Origin: SXTU01 sp964496695
GTDB lineage: Bacteria; Verrucomicrobiota; Verrucomicrobiia; Limisphaerales; SXTU01
NCBI GenBank assembly: GCA_964496695.1
Contig: CAZCBE010000014.1
Span: 16,154-80,153 of the forward strand
Length of the DNA: 64,000 nucleotides
Reading direction: 5' to 3'
The notes beneath the pieces are model-generated. The model was given only the letters and a program-made list of their open reading frames with translations, searched no databases and was not told the DNA's origin. A program made the position numbers and the translations under genes. This document shows positions 31,593 through 40,799 of the stretch, piece by piece; the first letter of the stretch is position 1; every line of letters begins with the position of its first letter.

Positions 31593-32906
31593 TCAGTCCT
31601 TCGCCGACGGTTCCTCCACCAGCGGAAAACTGAGCAGGGCGGCGAGGCGCTGCTCGCGCACGCCGTAGAAGGCCGCGAGATTTCGCACGGTCGCGGCGAG
31701 TTCCGCGAGGTCGCCGCGCTGGCGGCGCTTCACGGCGGCGATCATCAGGTTCTTTGCCGTGTGCTCGGTGGAGATGAACTCGAAGACCTTCGTGTCGTAG
31801 CCCGCCCACTCGAGCAGCGCCGCGCGCAGGGCGTCCGTGACAAACTCGGCTTCGCGCTCCAGCAGGATGCCGTGGCGCAGGGAGGACTCCAGCACCGCCG
31901 GGGGAATGAGCTGCGGGCGGACTTCCTTGTGACAGCAGGGCGAGACCACGAGCAGGCGCGCTCCGGCCCCGATGCCCTGCGCGAGCGCGTCATCCGTGGC
32001 GGTGTTGCATGCATGCAGGGCGATGAGCGCGTCCGCGGCGTCCAGTTGGGTGCTGGCAATGGAGCCCGCCTGAAAGTGCAGACGCTCGAAACCGCATTTC
32101 TGCGCCACGCGGTTGCAGTCCTCGACCAGGTCCGGGCGCAGCTCGATGCCCACCACGCGGCTGCCGGTGAAGAGCAGTTGCTCCAGCAACTGGCTGACCG
32201 CGAAGGTGAGGTAGCCCTTGCCGCAGCCCATGTCCACGACCGTCAGCGGACGCTGGACGAACACGGTGCTGGCCCGTTCGGTCTCGGTCTGGCGGCGCGC
32301 ACGGCGCTGGAGGCGGGCCGTGTCGGTCAGGTCGTCGCCGCCCTCCTCGGCGGCGAGCGGCGTGGCGGCACCCTGGGCGAAGGCCTCCAGGCACAGCGGG
32401 CGGAGGACCTCGACGAACTGGTTGATCTGCCGGAACTTGTCCGCCATCACCTCGCGCACGCGCCCGTCCGGCAAGGTGACGTCCAGTTCGCGGAGCCACG
32501 GCTCCGTGGGCAGGATGCTGCGGGATTTGGTGCGGTCGTGGTCCAGGGACGGAGCCTCCCCGTGAACTGGCTTGCGCAGAGTGATCCGGGCGGAGTCATC
32601 CTCGCGGATGGTCAGTTCGGCGGTGCGCTCAGTGGTGAAGAGATTCGCGCACAGGAAGGACTCGCTCAGCAGGCGGGCGACTTCGGCGAGCGAATCCTCG
32701 TGGGTGAGGTTCTTGAAGATGTCCTTGGTCCCGTGCCGGTAGGCGAAGGCCACCCGCAGCCCGGCCTTCAACTGCACGGGCCGGAGGAAGACGTTCTTCA
32801 GTTCCGCCGCCGGATCGCGCGGGCGGCTGATGGTGAGCTTCACGAAGATGCCGCGCGCGAGCGCGTCACGGAACAGGTCGAAGAGCTTGTCTTGGGCGGC
32901 GATCAT
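31593..32906 (-). CDS. Class I SAM-dependent methyltransferase (METTL25/RRNAD1-like)
   Basis: 437 residues. The C-terminal half holds TVVDMGCGKGYLTFAVSQLL (SAM loop), GIELRPDLVEDCN, ALHACNTATDDAL and VSPCCHKEVR. This CGKGYLTF + HACNTATDD + CCHK combination marks a subfamily of methyltransferases also found in eukaryotes (METTL25-like). The N-terminal 200 residues are a separate alpha/beta region (FVKLTISRPRDPAAELKNVFLRPVQL). The substrate is unknown, probably RNA or protein. It is convergent with the MoxR operon. Confidence 0.88.
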   Translation of the reverse strand: MIAAQDKLFDLFRDALARGIFVKLTISRPRDPAAELKNVFLRPVQLKAGLRVAFAYRHGTKDIFKNLTHEDSLAEVARLLSESFLCANLFTTERTAELTIREDDSARITLRKPVHGEAPSLDHDRTKSRSILPTEPWLRELDVTLPDGRVREVMADKFRQINQFVEVLRPLCLEAFAQGAATPLAAEEGGDDLTDTARLQRRARRQTETERASTVFVQRPLTVVDMGCGKGYLTFAVSQLLEQLLFTGSRVVGIELRPDLVEDCNRVAQKCGFERLHFQAGSIASTQLDAADALIALHACNTATDDALAQGIGAGARLLVVSPCCHKEVRPQLIPPAVLESSLRHGILLEREAEFVTDALRAALLEWAGYDTKVFEFISTEHTAKNLMIAAVKRRQRGDLAELAATVRNLAAFYGVREQRLAALLSFPLVEEPSAKD

Positions 32907-32921
32907 GGGGGAGGGATGGAG

Positions 32922-33007
32922 ATCAAGAGCAGGAGCAGGGGCAGGAACTGAAGCAGGGCCGGGCGGGTGCGCTCATAATCTTAATCCTGATCTTACTCTT
33001 AATCTCG
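32922..33007. repeat. Inverted pair of hexamer arrays (GAGCAG / AATCTT type)
   Basis: Left units GATCAA, GAGCAG, GAGCAG, GGGCAG (from 32922). Right units GCTCAT, AATCTT, AATCCT, GATCTT, ACTCTT, AATCTC (32972-33007). It lies in the divergent gap before eboE, overlapping where its promoter would be. Confidence 0.8.
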
Positions 33008-33075
33008 TTTTCATGCCCGCCGTTTTCCGGCGAAAGACTGGCGGCTCGCGCTCCTTATTGTTACACCTTTCCGCG

Positions 33076-34245
33076 ATGAAATTGAAGCACGGACTCCATC
33101 TGGCCTATTGCACGAACATCCACCGGGGCGAGACGTGGGGTCAGACGTTCGAGTCGCTTCAGAAATACGTGCTGGCCGTGCGCGACCGGCTGGGGACGAA
33201 ATCCCCCTACGCCATCGGCCTGCGGCTGGGTGCGGACGCGGCGCGGGAACTGAGCGACCCGGCCACGCTGGCAGGCTTCCGCCGCTGGCTGGATGCGGAA
33301 CACTGCTACGTCTTCACCATCAACGGCTTTCCCTATGGGCGGTTTCACGGCACGCGTGTGAAGGAGCAGGTCTATGCGCCGGACTGGACGACGCCGGAGC
33401 GCGTGGCCTACACGAACCTGCTGTTCGACCTGCTCGGCGAGATCGTTCCCGCCGGGGTCGAGGGCAGCGTCAGCACCGTGCCGGTGTCGTTCAAGGAGTT
33501 CATCAAGACTTCCTCCCAAGTCCGGGCGGCGCGGGAGAACCTATGGAAGTGCGTCGAGCACATTGAACGAGTGGCGCGCAGTTCGGGCAAGACGCTGCAC
33601 CTCGGGCTGGAGCCGGAGCCGCTCTGCTATCTCGAAACCAGCGCGGAGGCCGTGGACTTCATCGAGGAAATGCGCGCCGACCGGCCCGGCGACTTGCGGT
33701 TGGATGAGCACCTGGGCGTGAACTACGACTGCTGCCACCTGGCCCTCCAATATGAGTCTCCCCGCGAAGCGCTGGGCCGGCTGCGCCAGCACAAGATCAA
33801 GGTAAGCAAACTGCACCTGAGCAACGCGCTCAAGGTGAAGCCCACCGCCGAGGCCCGGCAGGCGCTGCGAGCCTTCGCGGACGACGTGTATTTCCACCAG
33901 GTGCTCGCGCGCTCCGCCGACGGCAGCATCAAGCGGCACAAGGATCTGGACGACGCGCTCGCGCTGCACAACCACCTGCCGCCCGCCTTGAGCGACGAGT
34001 GGCGCATCCACTTCCATATCCCGCTGCACTGCCCGCCGACGCCGCTCTTCGGCACGACTGCCGACCATGTGCAGGGCGTGCTGGACGTGCTCAAAGAAAC
34101 CCCGGCGCTCTGCTCGCACCTGGAGATGGAGACCTACACGTGGGAGGTGATGCCGTCCGAGATGAAGAAGCGAAACGTGGTGGACCAGCTCGTGGACGAG
34201 TATCTCTGGACCATCGCAGAGCTGGGCAAGCGCGGACTGGCGTGA
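33076..34245 (+). CDS. eboE: Metabolite traffic protein EboE (TIM-barrel, xylose isomerase-like)
   Basis: 389 residues. MKLKHGLHLAYCTNIHRG at the start, then YAIGLRLGADAARELSD, CYVFTINGFPYGRFHGTRVKEQVYAPDW, VSTVPVSFKEFI and LHLGLEPEPLCYLET match EboE closely. EboE belongs to the ebo cluster, implicated in moving precursors of products such as scytonemin to the periplasm. No eboA, B, C, D or F is in the window, so this is an orphan. The metal-binding His and Glu residues (LEPEP, YDCCHLAL) look intact. The ATG at 33076 is the natural start. Confidence 0.9.
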   Translation: MKLKHGLHLAYCTNIHRGETWGQTFESLQKYVLAVRDRLGTKSPYAIGLRLGADAARELSDPATLAGFRRWLDAEHCYVFTINGFPYGRFHGTRVKEQVYAPDWTTPERVAYTNLLFDLLGEIVPAGVEGSVSTVPVSFKEFIKTSSQVRAARENLWKCVEHIERVARSSGKTLHLGLEPEPLCYLETSAEAVDFIEEMRADRPGDLRLDEHLGVNYDCCHLALQYESPREALGRLRQHKIKVSKLHLSNALKVKPTAEARQALRAFADDVYFHQVLARSADGSIKRHKDLDDALALHNHLPPALSDEWRIHFHIPLHCPPTPLFGTTADHVQGVLDVLKETPALCSHLEMETYTWEVMPSEMKKRNVVDQLVDEYLWTIAELGKRGLA

Positions 34246-34277
34246 GCGAGCGCTGGCGGGGCGCGTGGCACACGCAC

Positions 34278-34378
34278 GGAGTCCTGGCTTTAGCCGGTGT
34301 GGCGACCATCCCCGTCTGAGGCGCTGCGCGCGCAGCGTCTGGAACTGGCAGCGTTCCGCCGGCTGAAGCCGGGACTCC
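34278..34378. repeat. REP-like inverted pair (GGAGTCCTGGCTTTAGCCGG family)
   Basis: GGAGTCCTGGCTTTAGCCGG (34278) is mirrored by CCGGCTGAAGCCGGGACTCC (ends 34378). The middle has a GCTGCGCGCGCAGC hairpin. Confidence 0.85.
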
Positions 34379-34494
34379 GTGCGCGGTTCAGGGGAGAGCG
34401 CGTTCAACGGTTCACGGCGGAGATTCGACCAGAGTATTCCATGAGTCGCTCGGAGAGGTTGGCGTCTTCGTGGCCGCCGGGGTAGGCTTCGCTC

Positions 34495-35214
34495 ATGCAT
34501 TCTCGAATCGGCTTTTTCGCCACGATGGGCTGCGTGTGGTTGGGCTTGGTCCGTGCCGTCAGGAGCGCCGACGCTCCACGGGAGGTGCGGATCGCGGTGA
34601 TCGGCGATTCCACGGTCTGCGAGTATCCGGCGACCTCCAACATCCGCGGGTGGGGCCATTTCCTCGCACCCGCATTCCAGTCCCAGGTGCGGGTCATCAA
34701 TCTCGCCAAGAGTGGTCGCAGCACCAAGACGTTCATCAAGGAGGGGCTCTGGACCACGACGCTGGCGCAGAAGCCGGACTTTGTGCTGATCCAGTTCGGC
34801 CACAATGATTCCCACGCGAAGGAACGCCTGGAGTCCACGGATGCGGCGACCGATTACCGGGAGTTCCTGCGGCGTTACGTGGACGAAACGCGGGCGGCCG
34901 GGGCGAAGCCCGTGCTGGTCACGCCCATGCACCGCCGCCGCTTCGACGAACAGGGGAAGACGACGCAGGAACTGCTGCCCTACACCGAAGCGATGAAGGC
35001 GGTGGCCAAGGAAAAGCAGGTGCCGCTGGTGGACCTGCACACTGCGAGCGGGGTGCTCTTTGAGCGGCTGGGCGACGCCGGCAGCGCGGACCTGAGCTGC
35101 TCGGCCACGGACCGCACGCACTTCTCGGAGAAGGGGGCGAAGGCGATGGCGGACCTCGTGCTGAGCAGTCTGCCAACGGCCGAACCCGCCTTGAAGGCGC
35201 TGCTCAAGCCGTGA
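34495..35214 (+). CDS. Exported SGNH hydrolase, rhamnogalacturonan acetylesterase-like
   Basis: 239 residues with a signal peptide (IGFFATMGCVWLGLVRAVRS). SGNH blocks are present: IGDSTVC (block I, catalytic Ser), NLAKSGRST, IQFGHNDS (block III, Asn) and DRTHFSEKGA (block V, the Asp-x-x-His dyad). The pattern is that of rhamnogalacturonan acetylesterases of CE12, which remove acetyl groups from plant pectin. The genus has many such enzymes. It is flanked by REP pairs on both sides. Confidence 0.92.
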   Translation: MHSRIGFFATMGCVWLGLVRAVRSADAPREVRIAVIGDSTVCEYPATSNIRGWGHFLAPAFQSQVRVINLAKSGRSTKTFIKEGLWTTTLAQKPDFVLIQFGHNDSHAKERLESTDAATDYREFLRRYVDETRAAGAKPVLVTPMHRRRFDEQGKTTQELLPYTEAMKAVAKEKQVPLVDLHTASGVLFERLGDAGSADLSCSATDRTHFSEKGAKAMADLVLSSLPTAEPALKALLKP

Positions 35215-35250
35215 GTGAGTCTTGATCGGGTGATGGACTGCCTTTGAGCG

Positions 35251-35350
35251 TGGCGCGTGGCGTTCACGCCGCTTCAATGTGCGACACTCACGGCGTGTTC
35301 GTATGCGCGTCGAGTTCGGACGCTGAAGCGGCGTGAACGCCGCGCGCCGG
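35251..35350. repeat. REP-like inverted pair (GGCGTTCACGCC family)
   Basis: Left GGCGCGTGGCGTTCACGCCG and right GCGGCGTGAACGCCGCGCGCC are inverted. It lies between the convergent esterase and phoD genes. Confidence 0.8.
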
Positions 35351-35360
35351 GCGCTCGGAC

Positions 35361-36953
35361 TTATGCCTTGATGGCGCCGGCCTTGCCCGCCCGGACGATG
35401 AACGAGCCCTTGGTGGCCAGCGTGCCCCCCGGCTTGGCCACCTCGCTCACCGCCTGAAAATCGCTTCGCCAGGCATCGCGGGTGACCGTGCAACGGACAT
35501 AGCCGCGCTGGTCGTTGTGGAACTTCAGGCACGGGTTTTCGGCGAACAGCCGGTCGAGCCGCTTCGCCTCCACCTCGGTCCCGTTGCCCTTGCTGGAAAT
35601 GGAGGTGCCGACGAACTCCGTGGCCACCACCGGCAGCTCAGGCCGGCGGTCATCCACGCGCAGGTTGTTCAACCAGTTCGAGTGGATGTCCCCGGTCAGC
35701 ACCACGGGGTTGGACACGCGATGCTCGGCCAGAAACTGGATCAGCTTCATCCGCTCGAAGGCGTAGCCCGGCCACGCGTCCATCGAGTAAGTTTTCTCCT
35801 TCCCACCATGACGATCCACCATGCCCATCATCACCTGCTGGGCGAGCACGTTCCAGGTGGCTTTGGATTTGACCAGCGCCCCCTGCAGCCAGTCGCGCTG
35901 CGGGGCTCCCAGCATGGTGTTCTTGGGGTTGAGCGCCGCTCCATTGAGATCCGCAGCGTCGTCGCCATTTGGCTGATCGGTGCGATACTGGCGGGTGTCG
36001 AGCACTTGGAACGCGGCCAGCCGGCCAAACGTCACCGTGCGATAGAGCTTTAGATTGGGCCCCTGCGGCACGGACCGGGCGCGCAGCGGCATCATCTCGT
36101 AGTATGCCTGGTAGGCAGAGGCCCGCCGCTTCAGGAACTCGGCCGGGTTGACCCCTTTCTCCTTGGAAGTGGCGTTTGCGTAGTTGCCCTCGAACTCGTG
36201 GTCATCCCACGTCACCACCCACGGACAGCGGACATGCATCAGCTGGAGCAATGAGTCGGTCCGATACAGGCTGTGGCGGATGCGATAGTCCGCGAGGGTC
36301 TTGAGCTTCGCGCCGAGGTGCCGGCGGACCTGGTTGTCATGCGCACCGCCTTCGTAAATGTAGTCGCCGAGATGGACGACCAGATCCAGGTCTTCTTTGG
36401 CCATGTGCCGGTAGGCGGTGAAGAGCCCGTCCTCGTAGTTCTGGCAGGAGGCGAAGGCGAATTTCAGCCGCTCGGGGGAGGCCGTCGCCAGCGGCATTGT
36501 GCGCGTGCGTCCCACCGGGCTGGACGCACCGCCGCAATGGAATTGATACCAATACCAGGCGTCGGCCTTCAGGCCTTCCACCTCGACGTGGACGGAGTGC
36601 CCCAGTGCTGACGTGGCATCCGCCGTGCCCTTGCGCAGGACTTTCTTCATCGCCTCATCGGAAGCCACCACCCACTGCACCTCGATACTCTCCGGCGGCA
36701 GTCCACCATCCCCGTCCAGAGGCTGAGGAGCCAGCCGCGTCCAGAGTGCGAATCCATCGTCGCTGGGATCGCCGGAAGCGATGCCGAGGGAGAAAGGGTC
36801 GGCCTTGAACTTGGGCGGGCCCTTCGGCTTGTTCGCCGCGCGCAGGCTGAGCGTGGGCGTGGCCGCCAGCGCCGCGCTGTAAGCCAGGAACAATCGCCGG
36901 CTGATCCCGCCTTCATGGCGGACGGCGTCGTCGAGTTGAGTCAGGTCGAGCAT
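35361..36953 (-). CDS. phoD: Alkaline phosphatase PhoD family
   Basis: 530 residues. The Tat-type signal SRRLFLAYSAALAATPTLSL precedes a PhoD N-terminal domain (FSLGIASGDPSDDGFALWTRL) and the metallophosphatase domain with FAFASCQNYEDG, LVVHLGDYIYEGG, VVTWDDHEFEGNYA and VVLTGDIHSNW. The metal ligands of PhoD are all visible (D and Y in GDYIYE, N in NYAN, D-x-H in GDIHSNW). It is a secreted calcium/iron phosphodiesterase or monoesterase for phosphate scavenging, which fits an organism that also makes ornithine lipid. It ends 11 bases past the REP pair. Confidence 0.96.
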   Translation of the reverse strand: MLDLTQLDDAVRHEGGISRRLFLAYSAALAATPTLSLRAANKPKGPPKFKADPFSLGIASGDPSDDGFALWTRLAPQPLDGDGGLPPESIEVQWVVASDEAMKKVLRKGTADATSALGHSVHVEVEGLKADAWYWYQFHCGGASSPVGRTRTMPLATASPERLKFAFASCQNYEDGLFTAYRHMAKEDLDLVVHLGDYIYEGGAHDNQVRRHLGAKLKTLADYRIRHSLYRTDSLLQLMHVRCPWVVTWDDHEFEGNYANATSKEKGVNPAEFLKRRASAYQAYYEMMPLRARSVPQGPNLKLYRTVTFGRLAAFQVLDTRQYRTDQPNGDDAADLNGAALNPKNTMLGAPQRDWLQGALVKSKATWNVLAQQVMMGMVDRHGGKEKTYSMDAWPGYAFERMKLIQFLAEHRVSNPVVLTGDIHSNWLNNLRVDDRRPELPVVATEFVGTSISSKGNGTEVEAKRLDRLFAENPCLKFHNDQRGYVRCTVTRDAWRSDFQAVSEVAKPGGTLATKGSFIVRAGKAGAIKA

Positions 36954-37027
36954 AGATGAACCTCACTTTGAGTTGTTCCAGCGGGCAAGGCGTTGTCAGG
37001 CACGATGAGCACGGGGTTGGCACTTCA

Positions 37028-38137
37028 TCACCCCGCCAGCGGATGCCGGCGGTTGGCCAGCGGAATGGGCAGGCGGGTGCCGCCGGCGAAGTGGGAGGCG
37101 TAGGTGCCCTGGATGATCTCCGTAACGAACACGGCGTCGCGCAGGCTGGCGGTGGGCTCGGTGTCGCGCTCGATGGCCTGGGCGAGTTCGCGCAGCAAGG
37201 TCTGGTTGCCACGGTGAATGTAGTCGTTGAGGGGGCGCGGCTGGTGCTCCGGCGTGAAGTGCCAGTCCTCGACCCACACTTTCTCCCACCCCCGCTTGGG
37301 ATTCTCCGGTTCCACGACCGGCCCGGGATAGATGAACACCTCGCTGCGGGTGCGCAGTTGGATCAATGCCTTTTCGCACTCGAGCTGCAGGCCGTAAACA
37401 CTGCCGCCCTGGTTCAGGTTCGCCGTCGAGTTCCAGAACCCGCGCACGCCCGCATCGAAGCCAATCATCACCGCCACCGAGTCACCCGCGATGGACCCCA
37501 CTGGTTCGCGGCCCTCTCGGCGGTCGGCGGGCGTTGCGTCGCGACCACCCACCGCCAGGTGGCCGCTCACCCAGCGGGGCGGGCCGGCGATGCCGATCAT
37601 CAGGTCGAAGAAATGGGTGCCATGCACGATGAGTTCTTCGCCGCCGCCGCGCGCGTCGTCGGTCGGGCGGCCAAACATCCGCAGGAGCTTGCCGAACTTT
37701 CCCGCGCGCAAATCCGCCAGCGCCTGCCGCAGCGGCGGCATGGTGCGAAGTTGATGGGCGAGGGCGCATTTCACTTTCGCGCGCTGGCAGGCCGCCAGCA
37801 TCGCGTCCGCGTCCGCCAGACTCGCAGTGAGCGGCTTCTCGATGAAGATGTGGCAGCCCGCCGCCGCCGCCGCAGTGACCATCGCCCGATGATCCGTGAC
37901 CCAGCGCGGGCCGATGGCCACGACGTTCAGCTTCTCCTTGGCGAGCATCTCGCGATAGTCCGCGTAGAGCCGAGGCGCGCCAGACCGCTTGCCCGCAGCG
38001 GCGCGACCGGTCTCATCCTGATCCGCCAGAGCCACGACCTCGAACTGCGGCAGGTCCTTGAAGGCCGTGTCCATGCCATGGCCATAATCGCCTCGCTTGG
38101 TGGCACCGATGATGCCGACGCGGTAGGGGTGGCTCAT
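37028..38137 (-). CDS. Gfo/Idh/MocA family oxidoreductase
   Basis: 369 residues. The N-terminal Rossmann start YRVGIIGATKRGDYGHGMD is unusual in having ATKRGDYG instead of a clean GxGxxG. EKPLTAS is the conserved catalytic lysine motif. The C-terminal alpha/beta domain includes HGTHFFDLMIG. These NAD(P)-dependent enzymes act on sugars or inositols; the substrate is not visible. The ATG at 38137 is chosen over a 24-residue extension. It lies upstream of phoD on the same strand with a 74-base gap. Confidence 0.9.
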   Translation of the reverse strand: MSHPYRVGIIGATKRGDYGHGMDTAFKDLPQFEVVALADQDETGRAAAGKRSGAPRLYADYREMLAKEKLNVVAIGPRWVTDHRAMVTAAAAAGCHIFIEKPLTASLADADAMLAACQRAKVKCALAHQLRTMPPLRQALADLRAGKFGKLLRMFGRPTDDARGGGEELIVHGTHFFDLMIGIAGPPRWVSGHLAVGGRDATPADRREGREPVGSIAGDSVAVMIGFDAGVRGFWNSTANLNQGGSVYGLQLECEKALIQLRTRSEVFIYPGPVVEPENPKRGWEKVWVEDWHFTPEHQPRPLNDYIHRGNQTLLRELAQAIERDTEPTASLRDAVFVTEIIQGTYASHFAGGTRLPIPLANRRHPLAG

Positions 38138-38269
38138 GGACGGCGAATTTCGGCCCGTCCCCGCCGGGCGGCAAGCCAGTATTTCGACCCGCCAGCCTAA
38201 CCTTTTCACCGCCGGCCACGCATTGCCGAGGAGCCCTCGGGAGGGGCGGAAAATCTATTGGGGGGAGTG

Positions 38270-38298
38270 TTGACAAACCGGGGTGAAATCCTGATTGT
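38270..38298 (+). promoter_or_regulatory. Candidate tRNA promoter
   Basis: TTGACA at 38270-38275 is followed by a 17-base spacer and GATTGT (38293-38298), 15 bases before the tRNA. The -35 box is perfect and the -10 weak. Confidence 0.45.
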
Positions 38299-38312
38299 TC
38301 CGCCTCTTTGCT

Positions 38313-38388
<76 letters not shown>

Positions 38389-38510
38389 ACTCTTTTTCCC
38401 CGTCTTTTCCCCAGTGGAAAAGATGCTTTGAACGCGGGCCGCAATCCGCTTCTCTCCACGTCTGCGCCGCGCACGATCCGCCTCCCGAGGCGGGCGCGGC
38501 CTGATGCACG

Positions 38511-39497
38511 ATGCCAGCCATTGAAGTTCACGGCCTGACGAAGGCCTTCCGCACCTACAAGAAGCAGCCCGGCTTCCGGGGGGCGGTGCGCGGGCTGTTC
38601 AAGCGCGAGCATGAGCAGACGCTCGCGGCGCGCGAGGTGAGTTTCCAGGTCGAGGAGGGCGAACTGGTGGGCTTCCTCGGCCCGAACGGAGCGGGCAAGA
38701 CCACCACGCTCAAGATGCTCGCGGGGCTGCTCTATCCCACCAGCGGCACGGCGAATGTGCTGGGTTATGTGCCGTGGGAGCGTGCGGACGGCTACCGACG
38801 GCAGTTCGCGCTGCTGCTGGGGCAGAAGAACCAGCTCTGGTGGGATCTGCCGGCGCGCGAGTCGCTGGAGCTGAACGCGAAGATCTATGGCATCGAGCGG
38901 AAGGTCTTCGAGGCCACGGTCACGGAGCTGACGGAACTGCTCGATGTGAAGGACAAGCTCAACGTGATGGTGCGCGAGCTCTCGCTGGGCGAGCGGATGA
39001 AGATGGAGCTGACCGCCGCGCTGCTGCACCAGCCCAAGGTGCTCTTCCTCGACGAGCCGACCATCGGCCTGGATGTGGTCTCGCAGAAGAAGGTCCGCGA
39101 GTTCCTCCGCCACCACAACGCCTCGCGCAAGACGACCATCCTGCTCACGAGCCATTACATGGCGGACATCCAGGAGCTGTGCCAGCGGGTCATCATCATT
39201 GACAAGGGCACGATCTTTTTCGACGGGCTGCTGAGCGAGGTGATTGACCGCTTCGCCGACTTCAAGCTGGTGACCATCGAATGCGAGCCGGGGCCGGAGC
39301 GCTCGGCGGAATCACTGGCGCAGTATGGCGAGGTGGTGGAGCGCACGCACGGCACGGTGAAACTCAAGGTGAAGCGTGACCGCGTGGTGCCGGTCTGCAA
39401 GGCGCTCTTCGATGAGCTGCCGGTGCGGGACATTGACATTCAGGAGGTGCCCATCGAGGACATCATCCGGGAGCTGTTCGCACGGAAATCGGCCTGA
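38511..39497 (+). CDS. ABC transporter ATP-binding protein (ABC-2 type, multidrug/polysaccharide class)
   Basis: 328 residues: Walker A GPNGAGKTTT, signature LSLGERMKME (LSxGE form), Walker B VLFLDEPTIGLD and H-loop LLTSHYM. An N-terminal AFRTYKKQPGFRGAVRGLFKRE insertion and a C-terminal domain of about 80 residues place it with YhaQ/ABC-2 type exporters. The usual two permease genes are not downstream; the next gene is an unrelated membrane protein. Either the permeases are elsewhere or the ATPase is orphaned. Confidence 0.92.
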   Translation: MPAIEVHGLTKAFRTYKKQPGFRGAVRGLFKREHEQTLAAREVSFQVEEGELVGFLGPNGAGKTTTLKMLAGLLYPTSGTANVLGYVPWERADGYRRQFALLLGQKNQLWWDLPARESLELNAKIYGIERKVFEATVTELTELLDVKDKLNVMVRELSLGERMKMELTAALLHQPKVLFLDEPTIGLDVVSQKKVREFLRHHNASRKTTILLTSHYMADIQELCQRVIIIDKGTIFFDGLLSEVIDRFADFKLVTIECEPGPERSAESLAQYGEVVERTHGTVKLKVKRDRVVPVCKALFDELPVRDIDIQEVPIEDIIRELFARKSA

Positions 39498-39567
39498 GGA
39501 GCGGGGACGGGGCGGAGGATTTCCCGCAGATTCAAAACGACCACAGATGAGGAGGAGCGGGGAGGTT

Positions 39568-39597
39568 CACAGAATCATGGGGCACAGAATCATGGGG
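39568..39597. repeat. Perfect tandem 15-base duplication
   Basis: CACAGAATCATGGGG occurs twice with no spacer. It contains ATG and may be part of a longer, decayed repeat family, since CATGG recurs shortly after. Confidence 0.8.
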
Positions 39598-39799
39598 AGG
39601 AATGAGGCTTTCCCTGAGCCGGGAAATGCGCCGGTTGATGTCCAAAGATTTTGCCCGTTTCCGGTTCATGGTCCATGGGCAGGTCCAAATGGAACAGGAA
39701 ACTTGAACCGAATTGTGGCAGGAAAATTAGGGGCAGAAAAATTTACGATCCGGTTCCTGCCAATTTCTGACCTCATCTTTCTGACCGTCTTCGGCTCCC

Positions 39800-39893
39800 G
39801 GAGCGCGGCCCGCTTGGCGCGTGCGGGCGTCAGGGACGGTGCGCACTCTTGCGGCGGTCACATGCGCAAAGCGGGCGAGGACGCCCGCGCTCC
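39800..39893. repeat. REP-like inverted pair (GGAGCGCGGCCCGC family)
   Basis: GGAGCGCGGCCCGCTTGGCG at the left, and GCGGGCGAGGACGCCCGCGCTCC at the right end, inverted with some divergence. Confidence 0.7.
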
Positions 39894-39936
39894 GGCCCGG
39901 ATTTTTCCGATTGCGTGGGCGGGGCGGAGGACTAGA

Positions 39937-40758
39937 TTGCCGGACGTGAACAGCCTCCGGGAACTCCTCCAGTTGCGCAGCAGCGACGGAACCGGATTTG
40001 TTCAAGGAGAGAACTACCTCGTGGTCGCCTTGCTGTTTCTCCTGTTCCTGATTCTCGTGGTGGGAGCCGTGTTTGTCTGGATGGCCACCCGGCATGCCCG
40101 GGAACGCCGGGCCTGGGCACAGGACGAACTGCTGCACCGGCCGATGCGCCGCTGGCCGGATGGCGGTTCGTTCCGTCCGGAAATCTTTGACTCGCCCTGC
40201 CGATGGATCGCCGTGCGCACCACCGAGCCGCGCGCCGTGCAGAAGGCGCTCAAGCTCGCCAACCCCACGATTTGCACCTGGGCCGAAGGCATGGCCGAGG
40301 CACGCGACCGCCGGCTCTTTATCACTCCTCCGATTGGTGAATGGGTGCTGGTCGTCGGTCCCGGCCTGCCCGATCCGGCGGATGACGTGGACGTGTGTTT
40401 TCATCGCCTCACGGACCTCAGCCGCAAGCTGGGCCTCGTGCAGTTCTTCAGCCTGAACCGTGCGGTGGGCCACCACGCCTGGGCGCGGCTGGATTCCGGC
40501 GAAGTGCTGCGCGCCTACGCCTGGGTCGGCCATGTGGCCTGGCATCAGGGCCCGCCCAGCCCGGCGGAACTCGGCCTGGGCCTGCGCTGCTATGACTATC
40601 ACGAGGAGGCGGAAAAAATCTGGGGCGAATCGCACGACCCGATCTTGCAGAACCTGGACCGGCTCCCCATGCTGGCGGCGCGCTGGAGCGTGGATCCGAC
40701 CTCGCTCGACGAGCGACAATTTGCAACCGGACGCGGGATTGTCGGTGAAATGACCTGA
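39937..40758 (+). CDS. Membrane-anchored protein of unknown function
   Basis: 273 residues. One membrane segment near the N-terminus (YLVVALLFLLFLILVVGAVFVWM), then a basic stretch (ATRHARERRAWAQ) and a cytoplasmic domain with RWIAVRTTEPRAVQKALKLANPTICTW, GEWVLVVGPGLPDP and HHAWARLDSGEVLRAYAWVG. TTG at 39937 is chosen because GGAGG ends six bases before it; GTG at 39946 is possible. I do not recognise a family. The compact alpha/beta domain could be a sensor or binding module. Confidence 0.75.
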   Translation: MPDVNSLRELLQLRSSDGTGFVQGENYLVVALLFLLFLILVVGAVFVWMATRHARERRAWAQDELLHRPMRRWPDGGSFRPEIFDSPCRWIAVRTTEPRAVQKALKLANPTICTWAEGMAEARDRRLFITPPIGEWVLVVGPGLPDPADDVDVCFHRLTDLSRKLGLVQFFSLNRAVGHHAWARLDSGEVLRAYAWVGHVAWHQGPPSPAELGLGLRCYDYHEEAEKIWGESHDPILQNLDRLPMLAARWSVDPTSLDERQFATGRGIVGEMT

Positions 40759-40799
40759 GCCGCCGCGCTTGTGGCGGCGACCAACCCCAAAACCAGCCT

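Larger units (their letters stand above)
39498..39936. other. Gene-free 439-base gap with several repeats
   Basis: It holds a tandem duplication of a 15-mer (39568-39597), a GGCAGGAAAATTAGGGGCAG-type A-rich segment around 39718-39750, and a REP pair (39800-39893). No open frame is credible. Confidence 0.55.

Noticed and set aside
33541..35532. A 663-residue minus-strand frame over eboE and the esterase
   Set aside because: Crosses two well supported genes and a REP pair; no domain.
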